64,000 nt of DNA from Calliopsis andreniformis. Taxonomy: Eukaryota; Arthropoda; Insecta; Hymenoptera; Andrenidae. A program made the position numbers and the translations under genes. The notes under the pieces were generated by a model. It saw only the letters and a list, made by a program, of their open reading frames with translations, was not told the DNA's origin and did not search any database. How positions within the stretch are numbered: position 1 is the stretch's first letter; every line of letters begins with the position of its first letter. Shown in pieces: positions 14,548 through 28,600 of this stretch. Location of the stretch: NCBI RefSeq assembly GCF_051401765.1, contig NW_027480481.1, positions 186,001-250,000 of the forward strand, given 5' to 3'.

Positions 14548-15504
14548 ATCCTCAATCCTCAATCCTCAATCCTCAGTCCTCAAACCTCAATCCTGAATCC
14601 TCAATCCTGAATCCTCAATCTTCAGCCCTGAGTCCTCAACAATCAAATTGTCAGTCCTCAATCCTCAATAGAATATACCCAATTCACAGTTTTCAACACT
14701 CAAACCCCAATCTTCAATCTTCAAATCTCAATCAACAAACATCAATTCTCATCACTCAACGCTCAACACTCAGTCCCCAATCCTCAATCTTCAATCCCCA
14801 ATCCTCAATCCTCGATCCTCAATCCTCAATCTTCAATCCTGAATACTCAACCTTCAATCCTCAATCCTCAATCCTCAATCCTCAATCCTCAATCCTCAAT
14901 CCTCAATCCTCAATCGTCAATCTCCAATCCTGCATACTCAATCTTCAACCCTCAATCCTCAATCCTCACTCCTCAGTCCTCATTCTTCAATCCTCAATAC
15001 CAAATCCTCAATCTTCAATCCTCAATCCTCAATCCTCAATTCGCAATCCTCAATCCTCAGACCACAAGCATTAATACCCAACCCTCAGTCCTCGTCCTCA
15101 ATCTACAACCCTCAATCCTCAATACTCAATCTTCAATCATCAATATTCAACCTTCAATCCTCAGTCCCCAATCCTCAATCCTCAATCCTCAATCCTCAAT
15201 CCTCAAACCGCAATACCCAATCCTCAATCCTCAATCCTCAATCCTCAATCCTCAATCCTAAATCTTCAATCCTCAATCCTCAGTCCCCAAACCTCATTCC
15301 TGAATCCTCAACCCTGAATACTCAATCTTCAGCCCTCAGTCCTCAACAATCAGTTGTCAATCCTCAATCCTCAATAGAATATCACCAATTCACAGATTTC
15401 AATGCTCAATACTCAATCTGCAATCTTCAAATCTCTATCCACCAACATCAATTCTCATCACTCATCCCTCAACACTCAGTCCTTTATGTTCAATCCTCAA
15501 TCCT

Positions 15505-16348
15505 CAATTCTCAATCTTCAATCCTCAATACTGAATCTTCAATCCTCAATCCTCAATCCTCAATCCTCAATCCTCAATCCTCAATCCTCAATCCTCAATC
15601 CTCGGTCTCCAATACTCAGGACCCAATCCTCAATCTTCAATCCTCAATCCTCAATCCTCAATCCTCGATCTTCGAACCTCAATCCTCAGTCGTCAATCCT
15701 CAGTCCTCAATGTTCAATCCGCAATACCCAATCCTCAATCTTGTATTCTCAATCCTCAATCCTCAGTCCTCAATCCACAATCCTCAATCCTCAATCCTCA
15801 ATCTTCAATCCTCAATACTCAATCTGCAATCATCAATCCTCAATCCTCAATCCTCAATCCTAATTAGTGACTCCTCAATACCCAATCCTCAATCTTCAAT
15901 CCTCAATCCTCAATCCTCAATTCTCAATCCGTAATCCGTAATCCTCAATCCTCAATTCTCAATCTTCAATCCTCAATACTGAATCTTCAATCCTCAATCC
16001 TCAATCCTCAATCCTCAATCCTCAATCCTCAATCCTCAATCCTCAATCCTCAATCTCCAATACTCAGGACCCAATCCTCTATCTTCAATCCTCAATCCTC
16101 AATCCTCAATCCTCGATCTTCGAACCTCAATCCTCAGTCGTCAATCCTCAGTCCTCAATGTTCAATCCGCAATACCCAATCCTCAATCTTGTATTCTCAA
16201 TCCTCAATCCTCAGTCCTCAATCCACAATCCTCAATCCTCAATCCTCAATCTTCAATCCTCAATACTCAATCTGCAATCATCAATCCTCAATCCTCAATC
16301 CTCAATCCTAATTAGTGACTCCTCAATACCCAATCCTCAATCTTCAAT
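15505..16348 (+). repeat. 448-bp (64-unit) tandem duplication inside U1
   Basis: About 15505-15900 recurs at 15953-16348. AATTAGTGAC occurs at 15862 and 16310, and the ATGTTCAATCCGCAATACCC string at 15710 and 16158, each 448 bp apart, which is exactly 64 heptamers. The same duplication is present in U2 and U3 but not in U0, where the sequence turns into V1 after the first copy. Confidence 0.87.
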
Positions 16349-17064
16349 CCTCTATCCTCAATCCTCAATCCTCAGTCATCAATCCTCAATTTTCTATCCT
16401 CAATACTCAATCTTCAATCCTCAATCCTCAATCCTCAATCCTCAGTCCTCAATCCTCAATCCTCAATCCTCAATCCTCAATCGTCAATGCTCAATCCCCA
16501 ACCCTCAATCTTCAATCCTCTATCCTCAATCCTCAATCCTCAATCCCCAATCCTCAATCTTCAATCCTCAATTTTCAATCCTCAATCAGCAATCCTCAAT
16601 TATCAATCCTCAATACTCAATCTTCAATCCTCAATCCTCAATCCTCAATCCTCAATCCTCAATCTTCAATCCTCAATCTTCAATCCTCAATCTTCAATCC
16701 TCAATATTCAATACTCAATACTCAATCTTCAATCCTCAAACCTCAATCCTCAGTCCTCAATCCTCAATCCTCAATCCTCAATCCTCAATCGTCAATCCTC
16801 AATTCCCAATCCTCAATCTTCAATCCTCAACCCTCAATCTTCAATCCTTAATCCTCAATCCTCAATCCCCAATCCTCAACCTTCAATTCTCAATACTCAA
16901 TCTTCAATCCTCAATCCTCAAACCTCAATCCTCAATCCTCAATCCTCAATCCTCAATCGTCAATCGTCAATTCCCAATCCTCAATCTTCAATCCTCAATC
17001 CTCAATCTTCAACCCTCAATCCTCAATCCTCAAACCCCAATCCTCAATCTTCAATCCTCAATAT

Positions 17065-20000
17065 TCAATCTTCAATCCTTAATCCTCTATACTCAATCCC
17101 CAATCCTCACTCTTCAATCCTCAATACTCAATCTTCAATCCTCAATCCTCAATCCTCAATCCTCAATCCTCAATCCTCAATCCTCAGTCTTCAATCCTCA
17201 ATACTCAATCTTCAACCCTCAATCATCAATCCTCAATCATCAATCCTCATTCTTCCATCCTCAACACCCAATCCTCAGTCTTCAATCCTCAATCCTCAAT
17301 CCTCAATTCTCAATCCTCAATCCTCAATCCTCAGACCTCAAACATCAATACTCAACCCTCAGTCCTCGACCGCAATCCACAACCCTCATTACTCAATCCT
17401 CAATCTTCAATCATCAATATTCAATCTTCAAACCTCAATCCTCAATCCTCTATCCTCAATCCTCAATCCTGAGTGTTCGATCCTCAATACCCAATCCTCA
17501 ATATTCAATCCTCAATCCTCAATCCTCAATCGTCAATCCTCAATTCCCAATCCTCAATCTTCAACGCACAATCCTCAATCCTCAATCCTCAATCCTCAAT
17601 CTTCAATCCTCAATACTCAATCTTCAATCCTCAATCCTCTCTCCTCATTCTTCAATCCTCAACACCCAATCCTCAATCTTCAATCCTCAATCCTCAATCC
17701 TCAATTCTCAATCCTCAATCCTCAATTCTCAATCCTCAAAAATCAATACTCAACCCTCAGTCCTCGTACGCAGTCCACAATCCTCAATCCTCAATCCTCA
17801 ATCTTCAATCATCAATATTCAATCTTCAATCCTCAATCCTCAATACTCTGTCCTCAATCCTCAATCCTGAATGTTCAATCCTCAATACCCAATCCTCAAT
17901 CTTCAATCCTCAATACTCAATCCTCAATCCTCAATCCTCAATCCTCAGCCCTCAAACCTCAATCCTGAATCCTCGATCCTGAATCCTCAATCCTCAGCCC
18001 TCAGTTCTCAACAATCAATTGTCAGTCCTCAATCCTCAATAGAATATACCCAATTCACAGTTTTCAATACTCAATCCCCAACCTTCAATCTTCAAATCTC
18101 AATCCACAAACATCAATTCTCATCACTCAACGCTCAACACTCAGTCCCCAATCCTCAATCTTCAATCCTCAATCCTCAATCCTCAATCCTCAATCCTCTG
18201 TACTCAATCCTCAATCCTCAATCCTCGAATCCTCAGTCCTCAAACCTCAATCCTCAGTCCTGAAACCTCAATCCCGAATCCTCAATCCTGAATCCGCAAA
18301 CTTCAGTCCTCAGTCCTCAACAATCAATTGTCAATCCGCAATCCTCAATAGAATATTCTCAATTCACAGCTTTCAATACTCAATCCCCATTCTTCAATCT
18401 TCAAGTCTCAATCCGCAAACGTCAATTCTCATAACTCAACCCTCAACACTCAGTCCTCAATCTTCAATCCTCAATCCACAATCCGCAATCTTGAATCCTC
18501 AATACTCAATCTTCAATCCTCAATCCTCAATTCTCAATCCTCAACACTCAATCCTCAATCGTCAATCATCAATCCCGAGTCCTCAATCTTCAATCCTCTA
18601 TCCTCAATCCTCAATCCTCAATCCTCAATCCTCAATCTTCAATACTCAATACCAAATCCTCAATCTTCAATCCTCAATCCTCAGTCCTCAATTCGCAATC
18701 CGCAATCCTCAGACCTCAAACATCAATACTCAACCCTCTATCCTCAATCCTCAATCCTGAATGTTCAATCCTCAATACCCAATCCTCAATCTTCAATCCT
18801 CTGTACTCAATCCTCAATCCTCAATCCTCGAATCCTCAGTCCTCAAACCTCAATCCTGAATCCTCAAACCTGAAACCTCAATCTTCAGCCCTCAGTCCTC
18901 AAAAATCAATTGTCAGTCCTCAATCCTCAATAGAATATACCGAATTCGCAGTTTTCAATACTCAATCCGCAATCTCCAATTTTCAAATCTCAATCCGCAA
19001 ACGTCAATTCTCATCACTCAACGCTCAACACTCCGTCCCCAATCCTCAATCTTCAATCCTCAATCCTCAATACTCAATCATCAATACTCAATCCTCAATC
19101 CTCAATCCTCAATCCTCAATCCTCAATCCTCAATCCCAAATCCTCAATCCTCAATCCTCAACCCTCAATCCTCAGTCCTGAAACCTCAATACCGAATCCT
19201 CAATCCTGAATCCTCAATCTTCAGCACTCAGTCCTCAACAATCAATTGTCAATCCTCAATCCTCAATAGAATATCCTCAATTCACAGTTTTCAATACTCA
19301 ATCCCCATTCTTCAATCTTCAAATCTCAATCCACAAACATCAATTTCTCACCACTCAAACCTCAACACTCAGTCCTCAATCTTCAATAGTCAATCCTAAA
19401 TCCTCAATCTTGAATCGTCAATACTCAATCTTCAGTCCTCAATCCTCAATTCTCAATACTCAATACTCAATCCTCAATCGTCAATCCTCAACTCCCAATC
19501 CTCAATCTTCAATCCTCAATCCTCAATCTTCAGTTCTCAATCCTCAATCCTCAATCCCCAATCTTCAATCTCCAATCCTCATTACTCAATCTTCAATCCT
19601 CAAGACTCAATCCTCAATCCTCAATCCGCAACCCTCAATCCTCAATCTTCTATCCTCAATACTCAATCTTCAACCCTCAATCTTCAATCCTCAATCCTCA
19701 ATCCTCATTCTTCAATCCTCAACCCTCAATCTTCAATCCTCAATCCTCAATCTTCAATACTCTATCCTCAATCCTCAACCCTCAACCCCAATCCCCAATC
19801 TTCAATACTCAATCTTCAATCCTCAATCATCAATCCTCAATTTTCAATCCTCAATACTCAATCTTCAATCCTCAATCCTCAATCCTCAATCCTCAATCCT
19901 CAATCCTCAATCCCCAACACTCAATCCTCAGTCCTGAAACCTCAATCCCGAATCCTCAATCCTGTATCCGCAAACTTCATTCCTCAGTCCTCAACAATCA

Positions 20001-23000
20001 ATTGTCAATCCTCAATCCTCAATAGAATATCCTCAATTCACAGTTTTCAATACTCAATCCCCATTCTTCAATCTTCAAATCTCAATCCACAATCATCAAT
20101 TCTCATCACTCAACCCTCAACACTGAGTCCTCAATCTTCAATCCTCAATCCTCAATCCGCAAACTTGAATCCTCAATACTCAATCTTCAATCCTCAATCC
20201 TCAATTCTCAATCCTCAATACTCAATCCTCAATCGTCAATCCTCAATTCCCAATCCTCAATCTTCAATCCTCAATCCTCAACCTTCAATCCTTAATCCTC
20301 AATCCTCAATCCCTAATCCTCAATCTTCAATACTCAATCTTCAATCCTCAATCCTCAATCCTCAGTCCTCAATCCTCAATCCTCAATCCTCAATCCTCAA
20401 TCTTCAATCCACAATACCAAATCATCACTCTTCAATCCTCAATCCTCAATCCTCAATTCGCAATCCTCAATCCTCAGACCACAAGCATTAATACCCAACC
20501 CTCAGTCCTCGTCCTCAATCTACAACCCTCAATCCTCAATACTCAATCTTCAATCATCAACATTCAACCTTCAATCCTCAGTCCCCAATCCTCAATCCTC
20601 AATCCTCAATCCTCAATCCTCAAACCGCAATACCCAATCCTCAATCCTCAATCCTCTATCCTCAATCCTCAATCTTAAATCCTCAATCCTCAATCCTGAA
20701 TCCTCAATCTTCAGCCCTCAGTCCTCACCAGTCAGTTGTCAATCCTCAATCCTCAATACAACATCATCAATTCACAGTTTTCAATACTCTATACTCAATC
20801 TGCAATCTTCAAATCTCTATCCACAAACATCAATTCTCATCACTCAACCCTCAACACTCTGTCCTCAATCTTCAATCCTCAATCCTCAACCCTCAATCTT
20901 CAATCCTCAATCCTCAATCCTCAATCCTCAATACTCAATCTTCAATCCTCAATCCTCAGTTCTCAATCCTCAATACTCAATCCTCAATCGTCAATCCTCA
21001 ATCCCCAATCCTCAGTCTTCAATACTCAATCCTCAATCCTCAATCCTCAATCCTCAATCCTCAATCTTCAATCCTCAATACTCAATCTTCAATACTCAAC
21101 CTTCAATACTCAATCTTCAATCCTCAGTCCTCAAACCTCAATCCTCAATCCTCAGTCCTCACCCTCAATTCTCAATTCTCAATCCTCAATCCTCAATCAT
21201 CAATCCTCAATCCTCAATCCTCAATCCTCAATCCTCAATCCTCAGTCCTCAAACATCAATCCTGTATCCTCAATCTTCAGCCCTCAGTCCTCAACATTCA
21301 GTTGTCAATCCTCAATCCTCAATAGAATATCACCAATTCACAGTTTTCAATACTCAATACTCAATGTGCAATCTTCAAATCTCTATCCACAAACATCAAT
21401 TCTCATCACTCAACACTCAACACTCAGTCCCCATTCCTCAATATTCAATCCTCAATCCTCAATCCTCAATCCTCAATCCTCACCCTTCAATCCTCAATGC
21501 TCAATCTTCAATCCTCAACCCTCAATACTCAATCCTCAATACTCAATCCTCAATCGTCAATCTTCAATCCTCAATACTCAATCTTCAATCCTCAGTCCTC
21601 AATCCTCAATCGCCAATCCTCATTCTTCAATCCCCAATACCCAATCCTCAATCTTCAATCCCAAATCCTCAATCCTCAATTCTCAATCCTCAATCCTCAG
21701 TCCTGAGTCCTCAAACCTCAATCCTCAACCCTCAGCCCTCATCCTCAATCCTCAATCCTCGATCCTCAATCCTCAATCCTCAATTTTCAATCCTCAATAC
21801 TCAATCTTTAATCCTCAATCCTCAGTCCTCAAACATCAATTCTGAGTACTCAGTCCTGAATCCTCAACCTTCAGCCCTCAGTCCTCAACAATCAGTTGCC
21901 AATCCTCAGTCCTCAATAGAATATCCTCAATTCAGAGCTTGCAATACTCAATACTCAATCTGCATTCTTCAAACCTCTATCCACAAACATCAATTCTCGT
22001 CACTCAACCCTCAACACTCGGTCCTCAATGTTCAGTCCTCAATCCTCAATTCTCAATCTTCAATCCTCAATTCTGAATCTTCAATCCCAATTCCTCAATC
22101 CTCAATCCTCAATCCTCAATCCTCAATCTTCAATCCGCAGTCCCCAATCCTCAATCTTCAAGCCTCAATCCTCAATCCTCAATCTTGAATCCTCAATACT
22201 CATTCTTCAATCCTCAATCCTCAATTCTCAATCCTCGACACACAAACCTCAATCGTCAATCCTCAACCCCAATCCTCAATCTTCAATCCTCTATCCTCAA
22301 TCCTCAATCCTTAATCCTCAATCCTCAATCCCCAATCCTCAATCTTCAATCCTCAATACTCAAACTTCAATCCTCAATCCTTAGTCCTCAATCCTCAATC
22401 TTCAATCCTGAATCCTCAATCCTCAATCCTCAATCCTCAATCTTCAATCCTCAATACTCAATCTTCAATCCTCAATCCTCAATCCTCAATACTCAATCCT
22501 CAATCCTCAATCCTCAATCCTCAGCCCTCAAACCTCAATCCTGAATCCTCGATCCTGAATCCTCAATCTTCAGCCCTCAGTTCTCAACAATCAATTGTCA
22601 GTCCTCAATCCTCAATAGAATATACCCAATTCACAGTTTTCAATACTCAATCCCCAACCTTCAATCTTCAAATCTCAATCCACAAACATCAATTCTCATC
22701 ACTCAACGCTCAACACTCAGTCCCCAATCCTCAATCTTCAATCCTCAATCCTCAATCCTCAATCCTCAATCCTCAATCTTCAATCCTCAATACTCAATCT
22801 TCAATCCTCAATCCTCAATCCTCAATCGTCAATCTCCAATCCTGAATACTCAATCTTCAATCCTCAATCCTCAATCCTCAATCCTCAATCCTCATTCTTC
22901 AATCCTCTATTCTCAATCCTCAATCCTCAATCCTCAATCTTCAATCCTCAATACTCAATCTTCAATCCTCAATCCTCAATCCTCAGTCCACAATCCTCAA

Positions 23001-24064
23001 TTCTCAATCCTCAATCCTCAATCCTCAGACCTCAAACATCAATACTCAACCCTCAGTCCTCGTCCGCAATCCACAACCCTCAATCCTCAATCCTCAATCT
23101 TCAATCATCAATATTCAATCTTCAATCCTCTATCCTCAATCCTCTACCCTCAATACTCAATCCTGAATGTTCAATCCTCAATACCCAATCCTCAACCTTC
23201 AATCCTCAATCCTCAATCCTCAATCCTCAAACCTCAATCCTCAGTCCTGAAACCTCAATACCGAATCCTCAATCCTGAATCCTAAATCTTCAGCTCTCAG
23301 TCCTCAAGAATCAATTGTCAATCGTCAATCCTCAATAGAATATTCTCAATTCACAGTTTTCAATACTCAATCCCCATTCTTCAATCTTCAAATCTTAATC
23401 CACAAACATCAATTCTCATCACTCAACCCTCAACACTCAGTCCTCAATCTTCAATCCTCAATCCTAAATCCTCAATCTTCAATCCTCAAGACTCAATCTT
23501 CAATCCTCAATCCTCAATTCTCAATCCTCAAACCTCAATCCTCAATCCTCAATCCTCAATCTTCAATCTTCAATACTCAATCTTCAACACTCAATATTCA
23601 ATCCTCAATCCTCTACCCTCATTCTTCAATCCTCAACAGCCTATCCTCAATCTTCAATCCTCAATCCTCAATCCTCAATTCTCAATCCTCAATCCTCAAT
23701 CCTCAGACCTCAAACATCAATACTCAACCCTCAGTCCTCGACCGCAATCCACAACCCTCAATACTCAATCCTCAATCTTCAATCATCAATATTCAATCTT
23801 CAAACCTCAATCCTCAATCCTCTATCCTCAATCCTCAATCCTGAATGTTCAATCCTCAATACCCAATCCTCAATATTCAATCCTCAATCCTCAATCGTCA
23901 ATCCTCAATTCCCAATCTTCAATCTTCAACCCACAATCCTCAATCCTCAATCCTCAATCCTCAATCCTCAATCGTCAATCCTCAATTCCCAATCCTCAAT
24001 CTTCAACCCACAATCCTCAATCCTCAATCCTCAATCCTCAACCTTCAATCCTCAATACTCAATC
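17065..24064 (+). repeat. Higher-order repeat W1
   Basis: 17065-17945 matches 52530-53410 (offset 35,465). 18632-24064 matches 53410-58849 (offset 34,778, rising by one heptamer to 34,785 near 23890). Between them lies a 687-bp stretch (about 17945-18631) missing from W3; 687 is 1 modulo 7, explained by an 8-base unit, CGAATCCT, near 18225. Part of W1 also matches W2. B blocks lie near 18010, 18325, 18905, 19240, 20000, 20735, 21300, 21895, 22595, 23310 and 24330 (the last just beyond the edge). Confidence 0.85.
20711..20870 (+). repeat. B block, W-family class (example)
   Basis: It has CTCACCAGTCAGTTGTC and ATACAACATCATCAATTC, variants found near 20735, 50535 and 55510 only, which are equivalent positions in W1, W2 and W3. 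It supports the W family assignment. Confidence 0.78.
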
Positions 24065-25681
24065 TTCAACCCTCAATCTTCAATCCTCAATCCTCTCTCC
24101 TCATTCTTCAATCCTCAACACCCAATCCTCAATCTTCAATCCTCAATCCTCAATCCTCAATTCTCAATCCTCAATCCTCAATTCTCAATCCTCAAACATC
24201 AATACTCAATCCTCATTCCTCAAACCTCAATCCTCAATCCTCAGTCCTCACCCTCAATTCTCAATTCTCAATCCTCAATCCTCAATCATCAATCCTGAAT
24301 CCTCAATCTTCAGCCCTCAGTCCCGAACATTCAGTTGTCAATCCTCAATCCTCAATAGAGTATCACCAACTCACAGTTTTCAACACTCAATACTCAATCT
24401 GCAATCTTCAAATCTCTATACACAAACATCAATTCTCATCACTCAACACTCAAAACTCAGTCCCCATTCCTCAATATTCAATCCTCAATTATCAATCCTC
24501 AATCCTCAATCCTCAACCTTCAATCCTCAATGCTCAATCTTCAATCCTCAACCCTCAATACTCAATCTTCAATCCTCAATCCTCAATCGTCAATCTTCAA
24601 TCCTCAATACTCAATCTTCAATCCTCAATCCCCAATCCTCAATCTTCAATCCTCTATCCTCAATCCTCAATCCTCAATCCTCAATCCTCAATCTTCAATA
24701 CTCAATACTCAATCTTCAATCCTCAATCCTCAATCTTCAGTCCTCAATCCTCAATCCTCAATCCTCAATCCTCAATCTTCTATCCTCAATACTCAATCTG
24801 CAATCCTCAGTCCTCAATCCTCAATCCTCAATCCTAATTCGTCACTCCTCGAAACCCAATCCTCAATCTTCAATCCTCAATCCTCAATCCTCAATTCTCA
24901 ATCCCCAATCCTCAATCCTCAATCCTCAATCTTCAATCCTCAATACTCAATCTTCAATACTCAATCCTCAATCCTTAATCCTCAATCCTCAATCCTCAAT
25001 CCCAAATCCTCAATCCTCAATCCTCAATCCTCAACCCTCAATCCTCAGTCCTGAAACCTCAATCCCGAACCCTCAATCCTGAATCCGCAAACTTCAGTCC
25101 TCAGTCCTCAACAATCAATTGTCAATCCTCAATCCTCAATAGAATATCCTCAATTCACAGTTTTCGATACTCAACCCCATTCTTCAATCTTCAAATCTCA
25201 ATCCACAAACATCAATTCTCATCACTCAGCACTCAACACTCAGTCCTCAATCTTCAATCCTCAATCCTCAATTCTCAATCCTCAATCCTCATTCCTCAGA
25301 CCTCAAACATCAATACTCAACCCTCAGTCCTCGTCCGCTATCCACAACCCTCAATCCTCAATCCTCAATCTTCAGTCATCAATATTCAATCCTCAATACT
25401 CAATCTTCAATCCTCAAACCTCAATCCTCAATCCTCAATCCTCAATCCTCAATCCTCGATCGGCAATCTCCAATCCTGAATACTCAGTCTTCAATCATCA
25501 ATACTCAATCTTCAATCCTCAATCCTCAATCCTCAATCCTCAATCCTCAATCCTCAATCTTCAACCCTGAATCCTCAATCCTCAATACTCAATCCTCAAT
25601 CTTCAATCCTCAATACTCAATCTTCAATCCTCAATCCTCAATCCTCAATCCTCAATATTCAATCATCAATACTCAGTCTTC
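24065..25681 (+). repeat. Junction region J1 between W1 and V2, diverged heptamer repeat
   Basis: There is no gene here and no long near-identical partner elsewhere in the window. It is a patchwork of diverged relatives: 24320-24560 resembles 21290-21545 (a CCCGAACATTCAGTTG form of the B block), 24780-25080 resembles the CTAATTCGTCACTCC region of U, and 25260-25450 matches 52285-52475, sharing TCGTCCGCTATCC at 25331 and 52356. About 25371-25500 also matches 58850-58980. The last 150 bp are nearly pure CAATCCT and run into V2. Confidence 0.7.
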
Positions 25682-28600
25682 AATCCTCAATCCTCAATCC
25701 TCAATCCTCAATCCTCAATCCTCAATCCTCAATCCTCAATCCTCAATCTCCAATACTCAGGACCCAATCCTCAATCTTCAATCCTCAATCCTCAATCCTC
25801 AATCCTCGATCTTCGAACCTCAATCCTCAGTCGTCAATCCTCAGTCCTCAATGTTCAATCCGCAATACCCAATCCTCAATCTTGTATTCTCAATCCTCAA
25901 TCCTCAGTCCTCAATCCACAATCCTCAATCCTCAATCCTCAATCTTCAATCCTCAATACTCAATCTGCAATCATCAATCCTCAATCCTCAATCTTCTATC
26001 CTAATTAGTGACTCCTCAATACCCAATCCTCAATCTTCAATCCTCAATCCTCAATCCTCAATTCTCAATCCGTAATCCGTAATCCTCAATCCTCAATCCT
26101 CAATCTTCAATTCTCAATACTCAATCTTCAATACTCAATCCTCAATCCTCAATCCCCAATCCTCAATCCTCAATCGTCAATCCTCAATTCCCAATCCTCA
26201 ATCTTCAATCCTCAACCCTCAATCTTCAATCCTCAATCCTCAATCCTCAATCCTCAATACTCAATCTTCAATCCTCAATCCTCAGTTCTCAATCCTCAAT
26301 ACTCAATCCTCAATCGTCAATCCTCAATCACCAATCCTCAGTCTTCAATACTCAATCCTCAATTCTCGATCCTCAATACTCAATCCTCAATCGTCAATCC
26401 TCAGTTCCCAATCCTCAACCTTCAATCCTCAATCCTCAATCATCAATCCCCAATCCTCAATCCTCAAACCCCAATCCTCAATCTTCAATCCTCAATACTC
26501 AATCTTCAATCCTCAATCCTCAATCCTCAATCCTCAATCCTCAATCCTCAATCCTCAATCTTCAATACCCAATACTCAGTCTTCAATCCTCAATCCTCAA
26601 TCCTCAGACCTCAATCCTCAATCCTCAATCCTCAATCCTCAATCTTCAATCCTCAATACTCAATCTGTAATCCTCAATCCTCAATCCTCAGTCCTCAATC
26701 CTAATTCGTCACTCCTCAATACCCAATCCTCAATCTTCAATCCTCAATCCTGAATCCTCAATTCTCAATACTCAATCCTCAATCCTCAATCCTCAATCTT
26801 CAATCCTCAATACTCAATCTTCAATACTCAATCCTCAATCCTCAATCCTCAATCCTCAATCCTCAATCCTCAATCCTCAATACTCAATCTTCAATCCTCA
26901 ATCCTCAATTCTCAATCCTCAATCCTCAATCCTCAATCGCCAATCCTCCATCCCCAATCCTCAATCTTCAATCCTCTATCCTCAATCCTCAATCCTCAGT
27001 CATCAATCCTCAATTTTCTATCCTCAATACTCAATCTTCAATCCTCAATCCTCAATCCTCAATCCTCAATCTTCAATACCCAATACTCAGTCTTCAATCC
27101 TCAATCCTCAATCCTCAGTCCTCAATCCTCAATCCTCAATCCTCAATCCTCAATCTTCAATCCTCAATACTCAATCTGCAATCCTCAATCCTCAATCCTC
27201 AGTCCTCAATCCTAATTCGTCACTCCTCAATACCCAATCCTCAATCTTCAATCCTCAATCCTCAATCCTCAATTCTCAATACTCAATCTTCAATACTCAA
27301 TCCTCAATCCTCAATCCTCAATCCTCAATCTTCAATCCTCAATCCTCAATCCTCAAACCTCAATCCTCAATCCTCAATCCTCAATCCTCAGTCCTCAAAC
27401 CTCAACCTGAATCCTCGATCCTGTATCCTCAATCTTCATCCCTCATTCCTCAACAATCAATTGTCAATCCTCAATCCTCAGTAGAATATCCTCAATTCAC
27501 AGCTTTCAATGCTCAATCCCCATTCTTCGATCTTCAAATCTCAATCCACAAACATCAATTCTCATCACTCAACCCTCAACACTCAGTCCTCAATCTTCAA
27601 TCCTCAATCCACAATCCGCAATCTTGAATCCTCAATACTCAATCTTCAATCCTCAATCCTCAATTCTCAATCCTCAACACTCAATCCTCAATCGTCAATC
27701 ATCAATCCCGAATCCTCAATCTTCAATCCTCTATCCTCAATCCTCAATCCTCAATCCTCAATCCTCAATCTTCAATACTCAATACCAAATCCTCAATCTT
27801 CAATCCTCAATCCTCAGTCCTCAATTCGCAATCCGCAATCCTCAGACCTCAAACATCAATACTCAACCCTCAGTCCTCGTCCGCAATCCACAACCCTCAA
27901 TCCTCAATCCTCAATCTTCAATCATCAATATTCAATTTTCAATCCTCAATACTCAATCTTCAATCCTCAATCCTCAATCCTCAATCCTCAGTCCTCATTC
28001 TTCAATCCTCAATACCAAATCCTCAATCTTCAATCCTCAATCCTCAGTCCTCAATTCGCAATCCGCAATCCTCAGACCTCAAGCATTAATACCCAACCCT
28101 CAGTCCTCATCCTCAATCTACAACCCTCAATCCTCAATCCTCAATCCTCAATCCTCAATCCTCAGTCCTCAATCCTCAATCCTCAATCCTCAATCCTCAA
28201 TCTTCAGTCCCCAAACCTCAATCCTGAATCGTCAATCCTGAATCGTCAATCTTCAGCCCTCAGTCCTCAACAATCAGTTGTCAATCCTCAATCCTCAATA
28301 GAATATCACCAATTCACAGATTTCACAACTCAATACTCAATCCGCAATCTTCAGATCTCTATCCACAAACATCAATTCACATCACTCATCCCTCGACACT
28401 CAGTCCTTTATGTTCAATCCTCAGTCCTCAATTCTCAATCTTCAATCCTCAATACTGAATCTTCAATCCTCAATCCTCAATCCTCAATCCTCAATCCTCA
28501 ATCCTCAAACCTCAATACCCAATCCTCAATCCTCAATCCTCAATCCTCAGTCCTCAATCCTCAATCCTCAATCCTCAATCCTCAATCCTCAGTCCCCAAA

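Larger units (their letters stand above)
10259..17064 (+). repeat. Higher-order repeat U1
   Basis: This is the longest copy of unit U in the window. It aligns with U2, and the homology starts upstream near 9650 (9650-17060 against about 36480-42580). The offset falls in steps: 26,833, then 26,840 (one extra heptamer in U2), then 25,581 (U2 lacks the 1,259-bp duplication), then 25,518 (U2 lacks 63 bp near 15140-15200). It contains two nested tandem duplications, of 1,259 bp and 448 bp. B blocks lie near 11035, 12545, 13805, 14640 and 15350; 15.4-18.0 kb has none. Confidence 0.85.
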